Shown here in pieces: positions 9,767-20,238 of a DNA stretch of 64,000 nucleotides (its first letter is position 1; the number at the start of each line of letters is the position of its first letter). This DNA comes from Afipia birgiae 34632 (GTDB lineage: Bacteria > Pseudomonadota > Alphaproteobacteria > Rhizobiales > Xanthobacteraceae), in assembly GCF_000308295.2 (NCBI RefSeq), contig NZ_HG326652.1, positions 801,420 to 865,419 on the forward strand, in the 5' to 3' direction. The position numbers were made by a program, and so were the translations under genes. Below the pieces are notes generated by a model. The model saw nothing but the letters and a program-made list of their open reading frames with translations. It was not told the DNA's origin and did no database searches.

Positions 9767-10330
9767 TTAGACGCGCGTGGTCTGGACCACCGAAGCCTGA
9801 ACATTGCTGTTGATGAACACCGTGCCCAGCACGACGTCATGCAGCAGCCGGCGGCGACCATTGAACAGGCCGACCAGCAGCACCAGCGGGGTCAGGAACG
9901 AAACCGACACCCAGTAGAGAACGGCGTGAACCGCGCCGAGGATGAAGTAGGGCCGTTCGCCGGTCCATGTCCGCATCTCGATGTCCATCATGCGCATGCC
10001 CACGGTGGCACCGTTCGGGCCGCCGAGCGACATGCCGTAATAGAGCAGTGCCCAGATCACCGAGAACGGCGAGATCAGCCAGAACAGGAACCAGCCCAGT
10101 CCCAGCGTGACAATGCCGAACAGGGTGACAAAGATGACGGCGAGGATGATCGGGATCGACAGGATCACGAGGTCAATCAGAAACGCGAAGAACCGCTTGG
10201 TCAGTACGCCGCGAAACAGTTCGGGCTGCAACCACGGATCGTAGGCCTGCTGCGCGCTCGCGCTGGCTGATGGATTGTTCCGCCAGGTCGCACCTGATGT
10301 CGAGCCGCCGGTGTTTCTCGTGTCAGACAT
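9767..10330 (-). CDS. RDD-family membrane protein
   Basis: A 187-residue inner-membrane protein. A polar Ser/Thr/Ala-rich N-terminus of about 45 residues precedes the RDD domain: FRGVLTKRFFAFLIDLVIL (the Arg..Asp..Asp pattern in helix 1), two further helix regions and the conserved RRRLLHDVVLGTVFI near the end. The start at 10330 is preceded by GGAGGG at good spacing; upstream frame extension is not needed. RDD proteins are proposed transporters, some sodium/proton antiporters; the substrate here is unknown. Confidence 0.85.
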   Translation of the reverse strand: MSDTRNTGGSTSGATWRNNPSASASAQQAYDPWLQPELFRGVLTKRFFAFLIDLVILSIPIILAVIFVTLFGIVTLGLGWFLFWLISPFSVIWALLYYGMSLGGPNGATVGMRMMDIEMRTWTGERPYFILGAVHAVLYWVSVSFLTPLVLLVGLFNGRRRLLHDVVLGTVFINSNVQASVVQTTRV

Positions 10331-10462
10331 GGAAACCCTCCTCAGCGGCCGTATGCCCGGGCCGCTCGCTGCGCACATGGCCCCGCCGGATTGCGTGCGC
10401 AAGACGGCTTAGGCTCATATGGAGAAAAAGTTATCTGGCTTGGTTCCGGACTTTTCGAGGCG

Positions 10463-10571
10463 CCGTCACCCCGAGGTGCGCGCACTTGCGCGCCTCGAAG
10501 GGCTGCGAGGCCTTACGTCCGTTCATCCTTCGAGGCTCGCCGCAAGCGCGGCTCGCACCTCAGGATGACGG
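10463..10571. repeat. Dispersed palindromic repeat, copy 1
   Basis: The outer arms are CCGTCACCCCGAGGTGCG and CGCACCTCAGGATGACGG, with internal arms CGCGCCTCGAAGG and CCTTCGAGGCTCGC. A second copy of the same family is at 63013-63119. It lies between the RDD gene and hemB, downstream of hemB. It matches the type of roughly 100-base REP-like repeat common in Bradyrhizobium-group intergenic DNA. Confidence 0.8.
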
Positions 10572-10586
10572 TGGCTGTTCCTATTC

Positions 10587-12254
<1,668 letters not shown>

Positions 12255-12551
12255 TACGCCGCCGGCTGCCGCTCGCCTTGATGTTTTACGAAGTCTTTCA
12301 AATTTGAACGAACGTGTGCTGGAATGCGACAGCGCTTGTGACGAAGCGTGAACATCGGGCTGTTTGGGTGAATCAAAACTAACAAAAAGCCCTTATTTTA
12401 TCGATGTAACATACGATTCACCGTTTCAAATAAACCATCTCTTTATGCTGTTATTTAAGCTGATCTTCAAACGCCTCCCTTAGTTTGCACCTATCAGGCG
12501 AGACAAAAGTTTCGTCGAATAAGTCGTAAAAACGACAACAGGGGAAGTGTC
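12255..12551 (+). other. AT-rich intergenic leader upstream of ldtR
   Basis: About 297 bases without a coding frame, noticeably richer in A/T than its surroundings, especially 12370-12470 (runs such as AACAAAAAGCCCTTATTTTA). This is the promoter and 5' leader region of ldtR. I cannot single out one promoter. The size leaves room for regulator binding, perhaps autoregulation. Confidence 0.5.
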
Positions 12552-13064
12552 ATGATCAAAGCCGCCGCTACGGCAGTTGAACCTGCTCGCGACAACGCCG
12601 CTGCACCCGTGCAGCCGCTTTATCTCGAAGCTCTTACGCTGGTCGAACGTCTGCATCGTCGTCTGCTCGACGTCATCAAGGATGAATTCGATCGTCGCGG
12701 CCGCGCCGATATCAATTCGGTGCAGGCTCTGCTGCTCTATAACATCGGCGACAAGGAATTGACCGCCGGCGAGCTGCGTACGCGCGGCTACTACCTCGGC
12801 TCCAACGTCTCGTACAATCTGAAGAAGCTTGTCGAGATGGGCTTCCTCGATCATCAGCGCTCGCGCGTTGATCGCCGATCGGTCCGGATTCGTCTGACCG
12901 CACAGGGCCAGGAAATCCGCCACATCGTCGACGCGCTGTATCAGAAGCACGTCAAGACGGTCGAGCAGGTGGGCGGGATCTCGAACGCCGAGTTCGCGAC
13001 GCTGAACAAGTCGCTGCATCGCCTCGAGCGCTTCTGGACCGACCAGATCCTGTATCGGCTCTGA
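12552..13064 (+). CDS. ldtR: MarR-type regulator LdtR
   Basis: A 170-residue winged-helix regulator. The helix-turn-helix spans about residues 55-110 (INSVQALLLYNIGDKELTAG then GYYLGSNVSYNLKKLVEMGF) and the wing is RVDRRSVRIRLTAQG. It corresponds to LdtR, studied in Liberibacter and Sinorhizobium, where it controls an L,D-transpeptidase and osmotic tolerance. No transpeptidase gene is next to it here. The start at 12552 follows AGGGGAAG. A hairpin terminator lies 160 bases downstream. Confidence 0.88.
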   Translation: MIKAAATAVEPARDNAAAPVQPLYLEALTLVERLHRRLLDVIKDEFDRRGRADINSVQALLLYNIGDKELTAGELRTRGYYLGSNVSYNLKKLVEMGFLDHQRSRVDRRSVRIRLTAQGQEIRHIVDALYQKHVKTVEQVGGISNAEFATLNKSLHRLERFWTDQILYRL

Positions 13065-13226
13065 GCCTTTCACAAATTTCGGGTCAGTCGGCTAACTTAA
13101 AAAGACCGGCGGCCTGCACTTACCTTTCACAGTTTACGCCGGTGCCCTCCGGCTTTACCGAAGTGCGCGAAGATGCACGCGGAAGAATTCCGCACGAGTT
13201 TCCCCTGGTGTGGGATATGCGACTAG

Positions 13227-13247
13227 GCGCCTTCGGGCGCCTTTTCG
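13227..13247 (+). terminator. Rho-independent terminator after ldtR
   Basis: AGGCGCC-TTCG-GGCGCCT, a 7-base perfect stem with a stable TTCG tetraloop, followed by TTTCG. The 160 bases between the ldtR stop and this hairpin are non-coding and may be the ldtR 3' UTR or carry a small RNA. Confidence 0.75.
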
Positions 13248-13357
13248 CGTTCAGGCTCCAGAGAATCGACTCGTAAACGAGTCCTGAATCCGGAGGCGCC
13301 AAAGCCAAAAATATCGTCCGAGACTCTTGCGCGGACTCTTTCCATCATCCTCAAATC

Positions 13358-13465
13358 ATGAGGCCGATTCTCAAATTTGCCGGCGACCGGCTGCAGGTCG
13401 CACTGATGCTCGTTCTGCTGGCTGCGTGCTCGCTGAACGTGATGTTCCTTTGCGCGCGGCTGTAG
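13358..13465 (+). CDS. Possible 35-residue single-helix membrane peptide
   Basis: ATG 13358 to TAG 13465 encodes 35 residues: a basic/polar start (MRPILKFAGDRLQ), one hydrophobic helix with a Cys (VALMLVLLAACSLNVMFLCA) and Arg-Leu. A terminator hairpin starts seven bases after the stop, and a terminator lies 110 bases before it, so the frame occupies its own small transcription unit. There is no good Shine-Dalgarno sequence, which lowers confidence. It could be a signal-anchor peptide or chance. Confidence 0.4.
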   Translation: MRPILKFAGDRLQVALMLVLLAACSLNVMFLCARL

Positions 13466-13471
13466 GCGCGT

Positions 13472-13491
13472 CGCCCGTTTGGGCGGTTTTC
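13472..13491 (+). terminator. Hairpin terminator after the small peptide frame
   Basis: CGCCC-GTTT-GGGCG followed by GTTTTC. A short 5-base GC stem with a T-run. It separates the small frame at 13358 from the glyA leader. Confidence 0.6.
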
Positions 13492-13834
13492 TTCGCACAC
13501 CGTCTCCGTTTTCCGGATCGTGCCTCCCGGTGCGAATTTTATTTGCCCAACCCGGAAGGTTCCAGCCCGGGAATGTGGGCAAAAAGGCGCCTTGCGGCCC
13601 CCGGGCGGGGGCGGAAGCAGCACAAACAGCGCTCCCAGAGCGACTTGGCACTATAACGGTTGGCACACCGCCCACGGGGGCGGCTTGGAACAGGGCTGCC
13701 CGGCATAAATAGCGGCCCACGGGCTTGGAACTTGGCCACCCCCGCCAGATATGGTATCTCGCGGCTGCCGCCCTTGAGACCCTCAATAGCCGCCCGTAGC
13801 CGCCTGAAGGCTGCGGCGGTGGAGATATTCCGCA
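13492..13834 (+). other. Long GC-rich glyA leader, no gene seen
   Basis: About 340 bases upstream of glyA without a convincing gene. Visible structure: a C/G-rich stretch at 13590-13612, two direct copies of TTGGCAC (13645 and 13660, 15 bases apart), and two CGG(C)TTGGAAC-like copies near 13683 and 13729. I could not match this to a known riboswitch (not glycine, THF, SAM-II or SAM/SAH by eye). It presumably holds the glyA promoter and regulator sites. Confidence 0.45.
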
Positions 13835-15136
13835 ATGAGTTCATCTGCCAAGACTGCTTCCGCTCCCGACTCGTTTTTCACGGCTTCGCTTGCGCAGGCC
13901 GATCCTGAGATCGCGAACGCGATCAAGGGTGAGCTCGGTCGCCAGCAGCACGAGATCGAGCTGATCGCGTCGGAGAACATCGTCAGCCGCGCCGTTCTCG
14001 AGGCGCAGGGCTCGGTGATGACCAATAAGTATGCGGAAGGCTATCCGGGCGCACGCTATTACGGCGGTTGTGAATTCGTCGATGTCGCCGAGAACCTCGC
14101 CATCGAGCGCGCCAAGAAATTGTTCGGTGCGAATTTCGCCAACGTGCAGCCGAACTCCGGCAGCCAGATGAATCAGGCCGTCTTCCTCGCGCTCTTGCAG
14201 CCGGGCGACACCTTCATGGGCCTAGACCTCGCAGCTGGCGGACATCTCACTCATGGCGCGCCGGTCAATATGTCCGGCAAGTGGTTCAAGCCAGCGCACT
14301 ACACTGTGCGCCGCGAAGACCAGATCATCGATATGGACGCGGTGGCGAAGCAGGCGGAGGAGATCAAGCCGAAGTTGATCATCGCCGGCGGCTCTGCCTA
14401 TTCGCGTGCGTGGGACTTCAAGCGCTTCCGTGAGATCGCCGACAGCATCGGCGCCTACTTGATGGTGGACATGGCACATTTCGCCGGCCTCGTTGCGGGC
14501 GGTGTCCATGCGTCGCCGGTGCCGCACGCCCATGTCACCACGACCACGACGCACAAGTCGCTGCGCGGTCCGCGCGGCGGTTTGATCCTCAGCAACGACG
14601 AAGCCATCGCCAAGAAAATAAACTCTGCGATCTTCCCCGGCCTGCAAGGCGGCCCGCTGATGCACGTGATCGCCGCGAAGGCTGTCGCGTTCAAGGAAGC
14701 GCTGCAGCCGGACTTCAAGATCTACGCCAAGAACGTGGTCGAGAACGCCAAGGCGCTGGCTGAAACGCTGCGCTCCAACGGATTCGAAATTGTCTCGGGC
14801 GGCACCGACAATCACCTGATGCTGGTCGACCTGCGACCGAAGGGGCTCAAGGGCAATGTGTCCGAGAAGGCGCTGGTCCGCGCCGGTCTCACCTGCAACA
14901 AGAACGGTATTCCGTTCGACCCTGAGAAGCCGTTCGTGACCTCGGGTCTGCGTCTTGGTACGCCGGCTGCGACCACACGCGGCTTCGGCGTCGCTGAATT
15001 CAAGCAGGTCGGTGCGCTGATCTCGGAAGTGCTCAACGCCGTCGCTCAGTCGGGCGAAGGCTCAGCGCCTCTGGTTGAGGCGTCGGTGAAGGAGAAGGTG
15101 AAGGAACTCACCAGCCGTTTCCCGATCTACAGTTAA
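13835..15136 (+). CDS. glyA: Serine hydroxymethyltransferase
   Basis: PLP enzyme that interconverts serine and glycine with tetrahydrofolate, the main source of one-carbon units. It has 433 residues. Substrate and cofactor motifs include [35 protein letters not shown] and the PLP-lysine segment [30 protein letters not shown] carries the cofactor Asp/His. ATG 13835 gives the normal alphaproteobacterial N-terminus. It heads the cluster glyA-nrdR-ribD, with nrdR only 11 bases downstream. Confidence 0.97.
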   Translation: MSSSAKTASAPDSFFTASLAQADPEIANAIKGELGRQQHEIELIASENIVSRAVLEAQGSVMTNKYAEGYPGARYYGGCEFVDVAENLAIERAKKLFGANFANVQPNSGSQMNQAVFLALLQPGDTFMGLDLAAGGHLTHGAPVNMSGKWFKPAHYTVRREDQIIDMDAVAKQAEEIKPKLIIAGGSAYSRAWDFKRFREIADSIGAYLMVDMAHFAGLVAGGVHASPVPHAHVTTTTTHKSLRGPRGGLILSNDEAIAKKINSAIFPGLQGGPLMHVIAAKAVAFKEALQPDFKIYAKNVVENAKALAETLRSNGFEIVSGGTDNHLMLVDLRPKGLKGNVSEKALVRAGLTCNKNGIPFDPEKPFVTSGLRLGTPAATTRGFGVAEFKQVGALISEVLNAVAQSGEGSAPLVEASVKEKVKELTSRFPIYS

Positions 15137-15147
15137 GGGGACGCTGA

Positions 15148-15633
15148 ATGCGCTGCCCAAGCTGCAACAGTCTCGATACGCAGGTGAAAGATTCACGGCC
15201 GACGGAAGATTCGGCCGTGATTCGGCGGCGGCGCGTCTGCATGGCGTGCAATTTCCGCTTCACTACCTTCGAGCGGGTGCAGCTTCGCGAACTCACCGTC
15301 ATCAAGCGCAACAGCCGTCGCGTTCCGTTCGACCGCGACAAGCTGGTGCGCTCGCTCCAGATCAGCCTCCGCAAGCGTCCGGTCGATCCCGAGCGCGTCG
15401 AGAAGATGGTCTCGGCCATCGTGCGCGAGCTTGAAAGCGGCGGCGAGGCGGAGATTTCCTCGGAGGTCATCGGCGAGACCGTGATGGAGCATTTGCGTCA
15501 GCTCGACGATGTGGCCTATGTCCGCTTCGCCTCGGTCTATCGTAACTTCCGCGAGGCCAAGGACTTCGAGGCTGTGCTTGGTGAATTGTCGGGCGAGGAC
15601 GAACCGCCGCGGCCGGCAGTGGTGCGCAAGTGA
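15148..15633 (+). CDS. nrdR: Transcriptional repressor NrdR
   Basis: Zinc-ribbon/ATP-cone repressor of ribonucleotide reductase operons; it senses (d)ATP. The 161-residue protein starts [17 protein letters not shown], the second Cys pair is CMACNFRF, and the ATP-cone starts at [16 protein letters not shown]. It is 11 bases after glyA and 56 bases before ribD; the glyA-nrdR-rib order is common in alphaproteobacteria. Confidence 0.96.
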   Translation: MRCPSCNSLDTQVKDSRPTEDSAVIRRRRVCMACNFRFTTFERVQLRELTVIKRNSRRVPFDRDKLVRSLQISLRKRPVDPERVEKMVSAIVRELESGGEAEISSEVIGETVMEHLRQLDDVAYVRFASVYRNFREAKDFEAVLGELSGEDEPPRPAVVRK

Positions 15634-15689
15634 TTTTTTCACGGCGCAGCATTCGCTAATCCGCTAGCTTGACAGCTGTGCGGGACTCA

Positions 15690-16793
15690 ATGGCTGAAGA
15701 TTTTCGTTACATGCAGCTTGCGCTGGCGCTCGGCCGGCGCGGGCAGGGCCGTACGTGGCCGAATCCGGCGGTGGGCGCGGTCATCGTCAAGGATGGTGTT
15801 ATTGCCGGGCGCGGCTGGACCCAGCCCGGCGGGCGGCCTCATGCCGAGCCCGAGGCTTTGAAACGAGCGGGCGAGGCGACGCGTGGCGCGACGCTCTACG
15901 TCACGCTGGAGCCGTGTTCGCATTTCGGGAAATCGCCGCCATGCGCGGATGCGATCATCGCTGCGGGTATCGCGCGGGTCGTCTCCGCTGTTGAAGATCC
16001 AAATCCAGAAGTTGGCGGGCAGGGACACGCGCGGCTGCGCGCGGCAGGCATTGTCGTTGACGTCGGCCTTTGCAAGGACGAAGCCGCGCGCGATCATGCC
16101 GGGCACTTCCTGCGCGTCAGCGAGAAACGCCCGTTCGTTATTTTGAAGTTGGCCGTATCCGCCGACGACAAGATCGCGGCTGCGGGTCACCAGCCGGTTG
16201 CAATTACCGGCGAGGCGGCGAAGGCGCGGGTGCATCTGCTGCGCGCACAGAGCGACGCGATCCTGGTCGGCATTGGCACGGTGCTCGCCGACGATCCGCT
16301 GCTCACGGTGCGTCTGCCGGGGTTGGAAGCACAATCGCCGGTGCGCGTGGTGCTGGATCGTGCGCTGCGGCTGCCGGGCGCCAGCAAGCTGGTTCATTCC
16401 GCGCGGCAGACGCCGCTCTGGGCGATGACGTCCGATCTGTCTGAAGCCCCAGCGGCAATGAAGCTGGGCGCAGCGGGTGCGCAGGTCATCCGCGTGCCCG
16501 TGGCGAACGCACCCACGCCGGGCCTCGATCTCACATCCGCTTTAAGCGCGCTAGCCGAGCGCGGCATCACGCGGCTGATGGTCGAAGGTGGCGCACGGGT
16601 GGCGTCGTCGTTCCTGAGCGCGGGCTTGGTCGACGAGGTCTGGCTGCTGCGAGGGCCGAGTGACATCGGCATGGACGGTATTTCGGCGCTCGATACGCAG
16701 CCGCTGTCGGTCATCACCCAGTCGCCTCGCTGGCGCGCGCGTGCTACCGAGGCCTTGGATAAAGACACACTCACGATCTATGAACGATCATGA
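15690..16793 (+). CDS. ribD: Bifunctional riboflavin deaminase/reductase RibD
   Basis: Performs the second and third steps of riboflavin synthesis: deamination of the pyrimidine, then side-chain reduction with NADPH. The N-terminal deaminase domain has HAEPEAL and the zinc site PCSHFGKSPPCADAI; the C-terminal reductase domain begins near residue 140 (RPFVILKLAVSADDKIA). It has 367 residues from ATG 15690; TTG 15669 and GTG 15678 are alternative in-frame starts. The last codons and the stop lie inside a palindromic repeat (16788-16836), so that element supplies the C-terminus. Confidence 0.93.
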   Translation: MAEDFRYMQLALALGRRGQGRTWPNPAVGAVIVKDGVIAGRGWTQPGGRPHAEPEALKRAGEATRGATLYVTLEPCSHFGKSPPCADAIIAAGIARVVSAVEDPNPEVGGQGHARLRAAGIVVDVGLCKDEAARDHAGHFLRVSEKRPFVILKLAVSADDKIAAAGHQPVAITGEAAKARVHLLRAQSDAILVGIGTVLADDPLLTVRLPGLEAQSPVRVVLDRALRLPGASKLVHSARQTPLWAMTSDLSEAPAAMKLGAAGAQVIRVPVANAPTPGLDLTSALSALAERGITRLMVEGGARVASSFLSAGLVDEVWLLRGPSDIGMDGISALDTQPLSVITQSPRWRARATEALDKDTLTIYERS

Positions 16794-16836
16794 TCCGGAA
16801 AGGTGGGAACCGGTTTTCCGATTAGATCATGATCAA
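16788..16836. repeat. REP-like palindrome overlapping ribD stop
   Basis: GATCATGATCCGGAAA at the left and a matching TTTTCCGATTAGATCATGATC at the right form a long inverted repeat around GGTGGGAACC; GATCATGATC is itself palindromic. This is the sequence type widely dispersed in rhizobial and Bradyrhizobium intergenic regions. It lies between ribD and ribE, contributes the ribD stop codon and could fold in the mRNA. Confidence 0.75.
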
Positions 16837-16852
16837 TTAAGAAGAGACCTAG

Positions 16853-17461
16853 ATGTTCACCGGCATCATCACGGACCTTGGCGAAATCACCAGCGTCACG
16901 CCGACGGCGCAAGGACAGTTGCACCGGCTGCGCATCGCATGCCGCTACGATCAGGCGACCATCGCGGACGGTGCGTCGATCGCCTGCAACGGCGTGTGCC
17001 TGACAGTGGTGCAGTCCGGTATGGACCAGGACAGGACATGGTTCGACGTCGATGCGGCTGCTGAAACACTGCGGCTGACAACGGCAAAGGGCTGGGGCAA
17101 GGGGACGCGCCTCAACCTCGAGCGCGCGCTCAAGATCGGCGACGAAATCGGCGGACACATCGTTGCCGGGCATGTCGATGGCATTGCGACGATTATCACG
17201 CGCGATGACCTGCCGGACATGGCGAGGTTCGAGTTGCATGCGCCGCGCGATCTTGCAAAATTCATTGCGGCGAAGGGATCGGTGGTGCTCGATGGCGCTT
17301 CGCTGACGGTCAATACCGCCGTTGACGATGTATTTTCCGTTCTCATCATTCCGCACACGCTACACGTCACGACGCTGAGCGACTGGCGCGTGGGATCGGA
17401 AGTCAATCTCGAAATCGATTTGATGGCACGTTACGCCGCGCGATTGATCGAAATGAAATAG
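16853..17461 (+). CDS. ribE: Riboflavin synthase alpha chain
   Basis: Dismutates two 6,7-dimethyl-8-ribityllumazine molecules to riboflavin; works with RibH. The 202-residue protein shows two homologous barrels: N-terminal MFTGIITDLGEI...IACNGVCLTV and C-terminal GGHIVAGHVDGIA...VVLDGASLTVN. AGAAGAG precedes the start. It follows ribD after a repeat element; ribH is displaced 2.8 kb downstream by tetR and an acyl-CoA synthetase. Confidence 0.95.
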   Translation: MFTGIITDLGEITSVTPTAQGQLHRLRIACRYDQATIADGASIACNGVCLTVVQSGMDQDRTWFDVDAAAETLRLTTAKGWGKGTRLNLERALKIGDEIGGHIVAGHVDGIATIITRDDLPDMARFELHAPRDLAKFIAAKGSVVLDGASLTVNTAVDDVFSVLIIPHTLHVTTLSDWRVGSEVNLEIDLMARYAARLIEMK

Positions 17462-17508
17462 AAGGCGCCTGATGGCGCGGGCCGGCAGGGCAGAGCGACG
17501 GGATTGGC

Positions 17509-18180
17509 ATGCGTAAGCAACTCACCGATCACCAGGTCGAGGTCTTCCGGGAGCGGCTGCTTCGCGCGGCCGAGAAGCTCTTTGCTATGCACGGCGTCGC
17601 GGGCGTTTCGATGCGCCAGATCGCGCAAGCGCTCGGCTATAGTCAGACGGCGGCCTATCGCTATTTCGCCAACAAGGACGAAATTCTTGTGGCGATGCGG
17701 GCGGCGGCCCTCGATCGCTTCTGCGGCCACCTTGAGGCGGCGTTCGACCCGGCAAGGGATGCGCGCAAGAACGCGCGTGCCGTCGGGCAGGCCTTTCTGG
17801 ATTTTGCGCTGAAACATCCCGACACCTATCGGCTGATTTTCTTTACGGAGAATCTTGAGGAGGCGATTGCGCCGCAGTTTTCGGCGACGATGACGCGTTT
17901 CCGCGCCACCATGACCACCTACGTGCAGGCACTTGTGGATGCCGGACATATCGAGGGTGACGTGAAAACATTGGCCGAGGCATTTTTCTCCGCTGCGCAT
18001 GGTATCGTCATGATGCACATGAGCGGCCTGTTACGCACGGTCCGCGAGAGGGATGCATTGCATCTTGCCTCGATGCGTCTCATCGCGAGCGGCGCGGGGA
18101 TGTCCGGCGTCCCGGAAGGCAACTTGAAAAAGCCTGTCAGGATTGCTGCGAATGGGCGTACCGTTTCCCGCAAAACTTGA
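17509..18180 (+). CDS. TetR-family transcriptional regulator
   Basis: A 223-residue regulator with an N-terminal helix-turn-helix at about residues 14-55 (RLLRAAEKLFAMHGVAGVSM, ALGYSQTAAYRYFANKDEIL). The C-terminal ligand domain resembles the TetR_C-type group found beside fatty-acid genes. It is 47 bases after ribE and 87 bases before the acyl-CoA synthetase, same strand; it probably regulates that gene (inference). Its position inside the riboflavin cluster is unusual. Confidence 0.88.
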   Translation: MRKQLTDHQVEVFRERLLRAAEKLFAMHGVAGVSMRQIAQALGYSQTAAYRYFANKDEILVAMRAAALDRFCGHLEAAFDPARDARKNARAVGQAFLDFALKHPDTYRLIFFTENLEEAIAPQFSATMTRFRATMTTYVQALVDAGHIEGDVKTLAEAFFSAAHGIVMMHMSGLLRTVRERDALHLASMRLIASGAGMSGVPEGNLKKPVRIAANGRTVSRKT

Positions 18181-18267
18181 CGCTGTTAAATTAATTAAAT
18201 AGCTTGCCGCCCAAAATCGGGGACACGCTCCGCGTGATCGACTGAGACCAGTTCAAGGGGGATTCAG

Positions 18268-20129
18268 ATGCCGCTTTTCAGCGATTATCCGGTTGCCACG
18301 CTCAAGGACGTCATCAAGTTTGAATCGGAGAAGACGCTGGAGCAGCGCTACGATGCGCGCAGCGTCTACGACATTTTTGCGAAGAGTGCGGCGGAGCATC
18401 CTGATCGCATCGCGCTGACCATGCTGATGACCGGTGCCGAAGATGAGACGCCGCGTCTCGTCACGTACCGGCAGATGCTCGATGGCGTCACCCGCGCGGC
18501 GAATTTCTTCGCGAGCCTTGGGGGGCGGGTGCGGGCGTTGCCTACATCCTTCCCAGTCTGGTCGAGACCCATTTCACGCTCTGGGGCGCGGAGGCCGCCG
18601 GTTACGCGGTGCCGATCAACTTCCTGCTCCAGGCACAGAACATCGCCGATCTCGTCCAGGCGTCTGGCGCAAAGATTTTGGTGGCATTGGGTCCGCATCC
18701 GCAGCTGGATATCTGGCAGAAAGCGGTTGAGGTCGGAAAACTGCTGCCGGACGTCAAGCTGGTACAGGTCTCGCTGTCTGATGCGCCGTTACCGGAAGGT
18801 GTCTTCGGCTTTGGCCCGGAGCTGAAGTCGCAGGACGGCAATGCGCTGTCGTTCGGCAAGGCAAGGGGTGGCGATGACGTTGCCGCCTATTTCCACACCG
18901 GCGGTACCACCGGTTCGCCGAAACTCGTTACCCATACCCATCGCATGCAGATCGCGGCGGGGTTCGGTGGAACAGTATTGCAGGATTTGAGCGAGACCGA
19001 TGTCATCACCAACGGTCTGCCTCTGTTTCATGTCGCGGCGACGATTTCCTGCGGGCTGTCGTTTTTCATCGCGGGCGCGAACATCCTCGTGCTGTCGCCG
19101 GCGGGGATGCGCAATCCGGTCATCATCAAGAATTTCTGGAAAATCGTTGAACGCTATCGCGCGACCGTGATCGGTGGTGTGCCCACCGCATTGGCTGCGC
19201 TGCTGAATGTACCGGTCGATGCCGACATTTCATCGGCTCGTTACAGCATCTCTGGCGCGTCATTGCTGCCGCGTGCGGTTGCTCTGCAGTACCAGAAGAT
19301 GACCGGGACCCAGATCCACGAAATCCTAGGCATGACCGAAACCGGCGGGCTGGTGTCCATCGATCCCGCCGCTGCGGAGCCGGTGCTAGGCTCTGTCGGC
19401 GTCCGGTTGCCGTATACGCAGGTCGTGGTTCGGAAACTCGGCGCTGACGGTTCGCTGGGCGAGGCCTGCGCGCCGCACGAGGTTGGCGTCACGACCGTGT
19501 CTGGCCCGAACGTCACGCCGGGCTACAAGGACCAGAGCCATAACAGCAGCGCGCTGCGCGACGGTCATCTCGACAGCGGCGACCTGGCTTACACCGACGA
19601 GCAGGGGCGGTTGTTCATCGCCGGGCGCTCGAAAGATCTCATTATCCGCAGTGGCCACAATATCGATCCCGTTCTGATCGAGGACGCATTGCAGTCCCAT
19701 CCGGCAGTGGCTCTTGCGGCTGCCGTCGGGCAACCGGACAAATACGCAGGCGAACTGCCGGTGTGTTACGTCGCCCTCAAGCCGGGCGCGCAGGTGACCG
19801 CCGACGAACTCAAAGCCTATGCCGAGCCGCTGATCGCGGAGCGTCCGGCATGGCCCAAGCAGATCATTGTCATCGACGCCATTCCGGTCACCAGTGTCGG
19901 CAAGATTTTCAAGCCGCAATTGCGCACCGACGCCGTCCACCGGCTCGTCGCCCAGGTGATTGCGGAAGCCGCCGGAGCGGCCGACGCTGCGATCGATGTC
20001 GCAGCGGGCGGCAAACGCGGCATCGACGTGACGGTGACGTTGCCCCGTGCGATGGCAAGTCAGCACGCCGCGGTTGAGAAGGCGCTGGCCGGCTATCTGT
20101 TCGATTACAAGGTGACACAGGCCAATTGA
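18268..20129 (+). pseudogene. Acyl-CoA synthetase (AMP-forming), one frameshift
   Basis: ATP-dependent acyl-CoA ligase of about 620 residues. The first 85 residues (from ATG 18268, after AAGGGGG) read in one frame up to NFFASLG; the rest, from VAYILPSLVETHF onward, is in another frame to 20129. The break falls at a run of six G (18520-18525); one more G would restore a single protein. Later motifs are intact: AYFHTGGTTGSPKL (AMP-binding), GMTETGG, SGDLAYTDEQGRLFIAGRSKD and the C-terminal lysine in SVGKIFKPQL. It may be a real pseudogene, a slippage-prone gene, or a sequencing error. Confidence 0.85.
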
Positions 20130-20238
20130 GGCGGATTCGGAGCTGCATCCCTGCCTTGAAAAGGGGCTGTTGTGCTTGGCTTTGTAGCGCTCAGCGACTA
20201 CAAACGCGCAAACACCGAAACCCTTTTGACTGGATGGA

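Noticed and set aside
13645-13666. Sigma-54 promoter from the TTGGCAC copies before glyA
   Set aside because: TGGCAC is present but no TTGC element lies at the required 5-base spacing.
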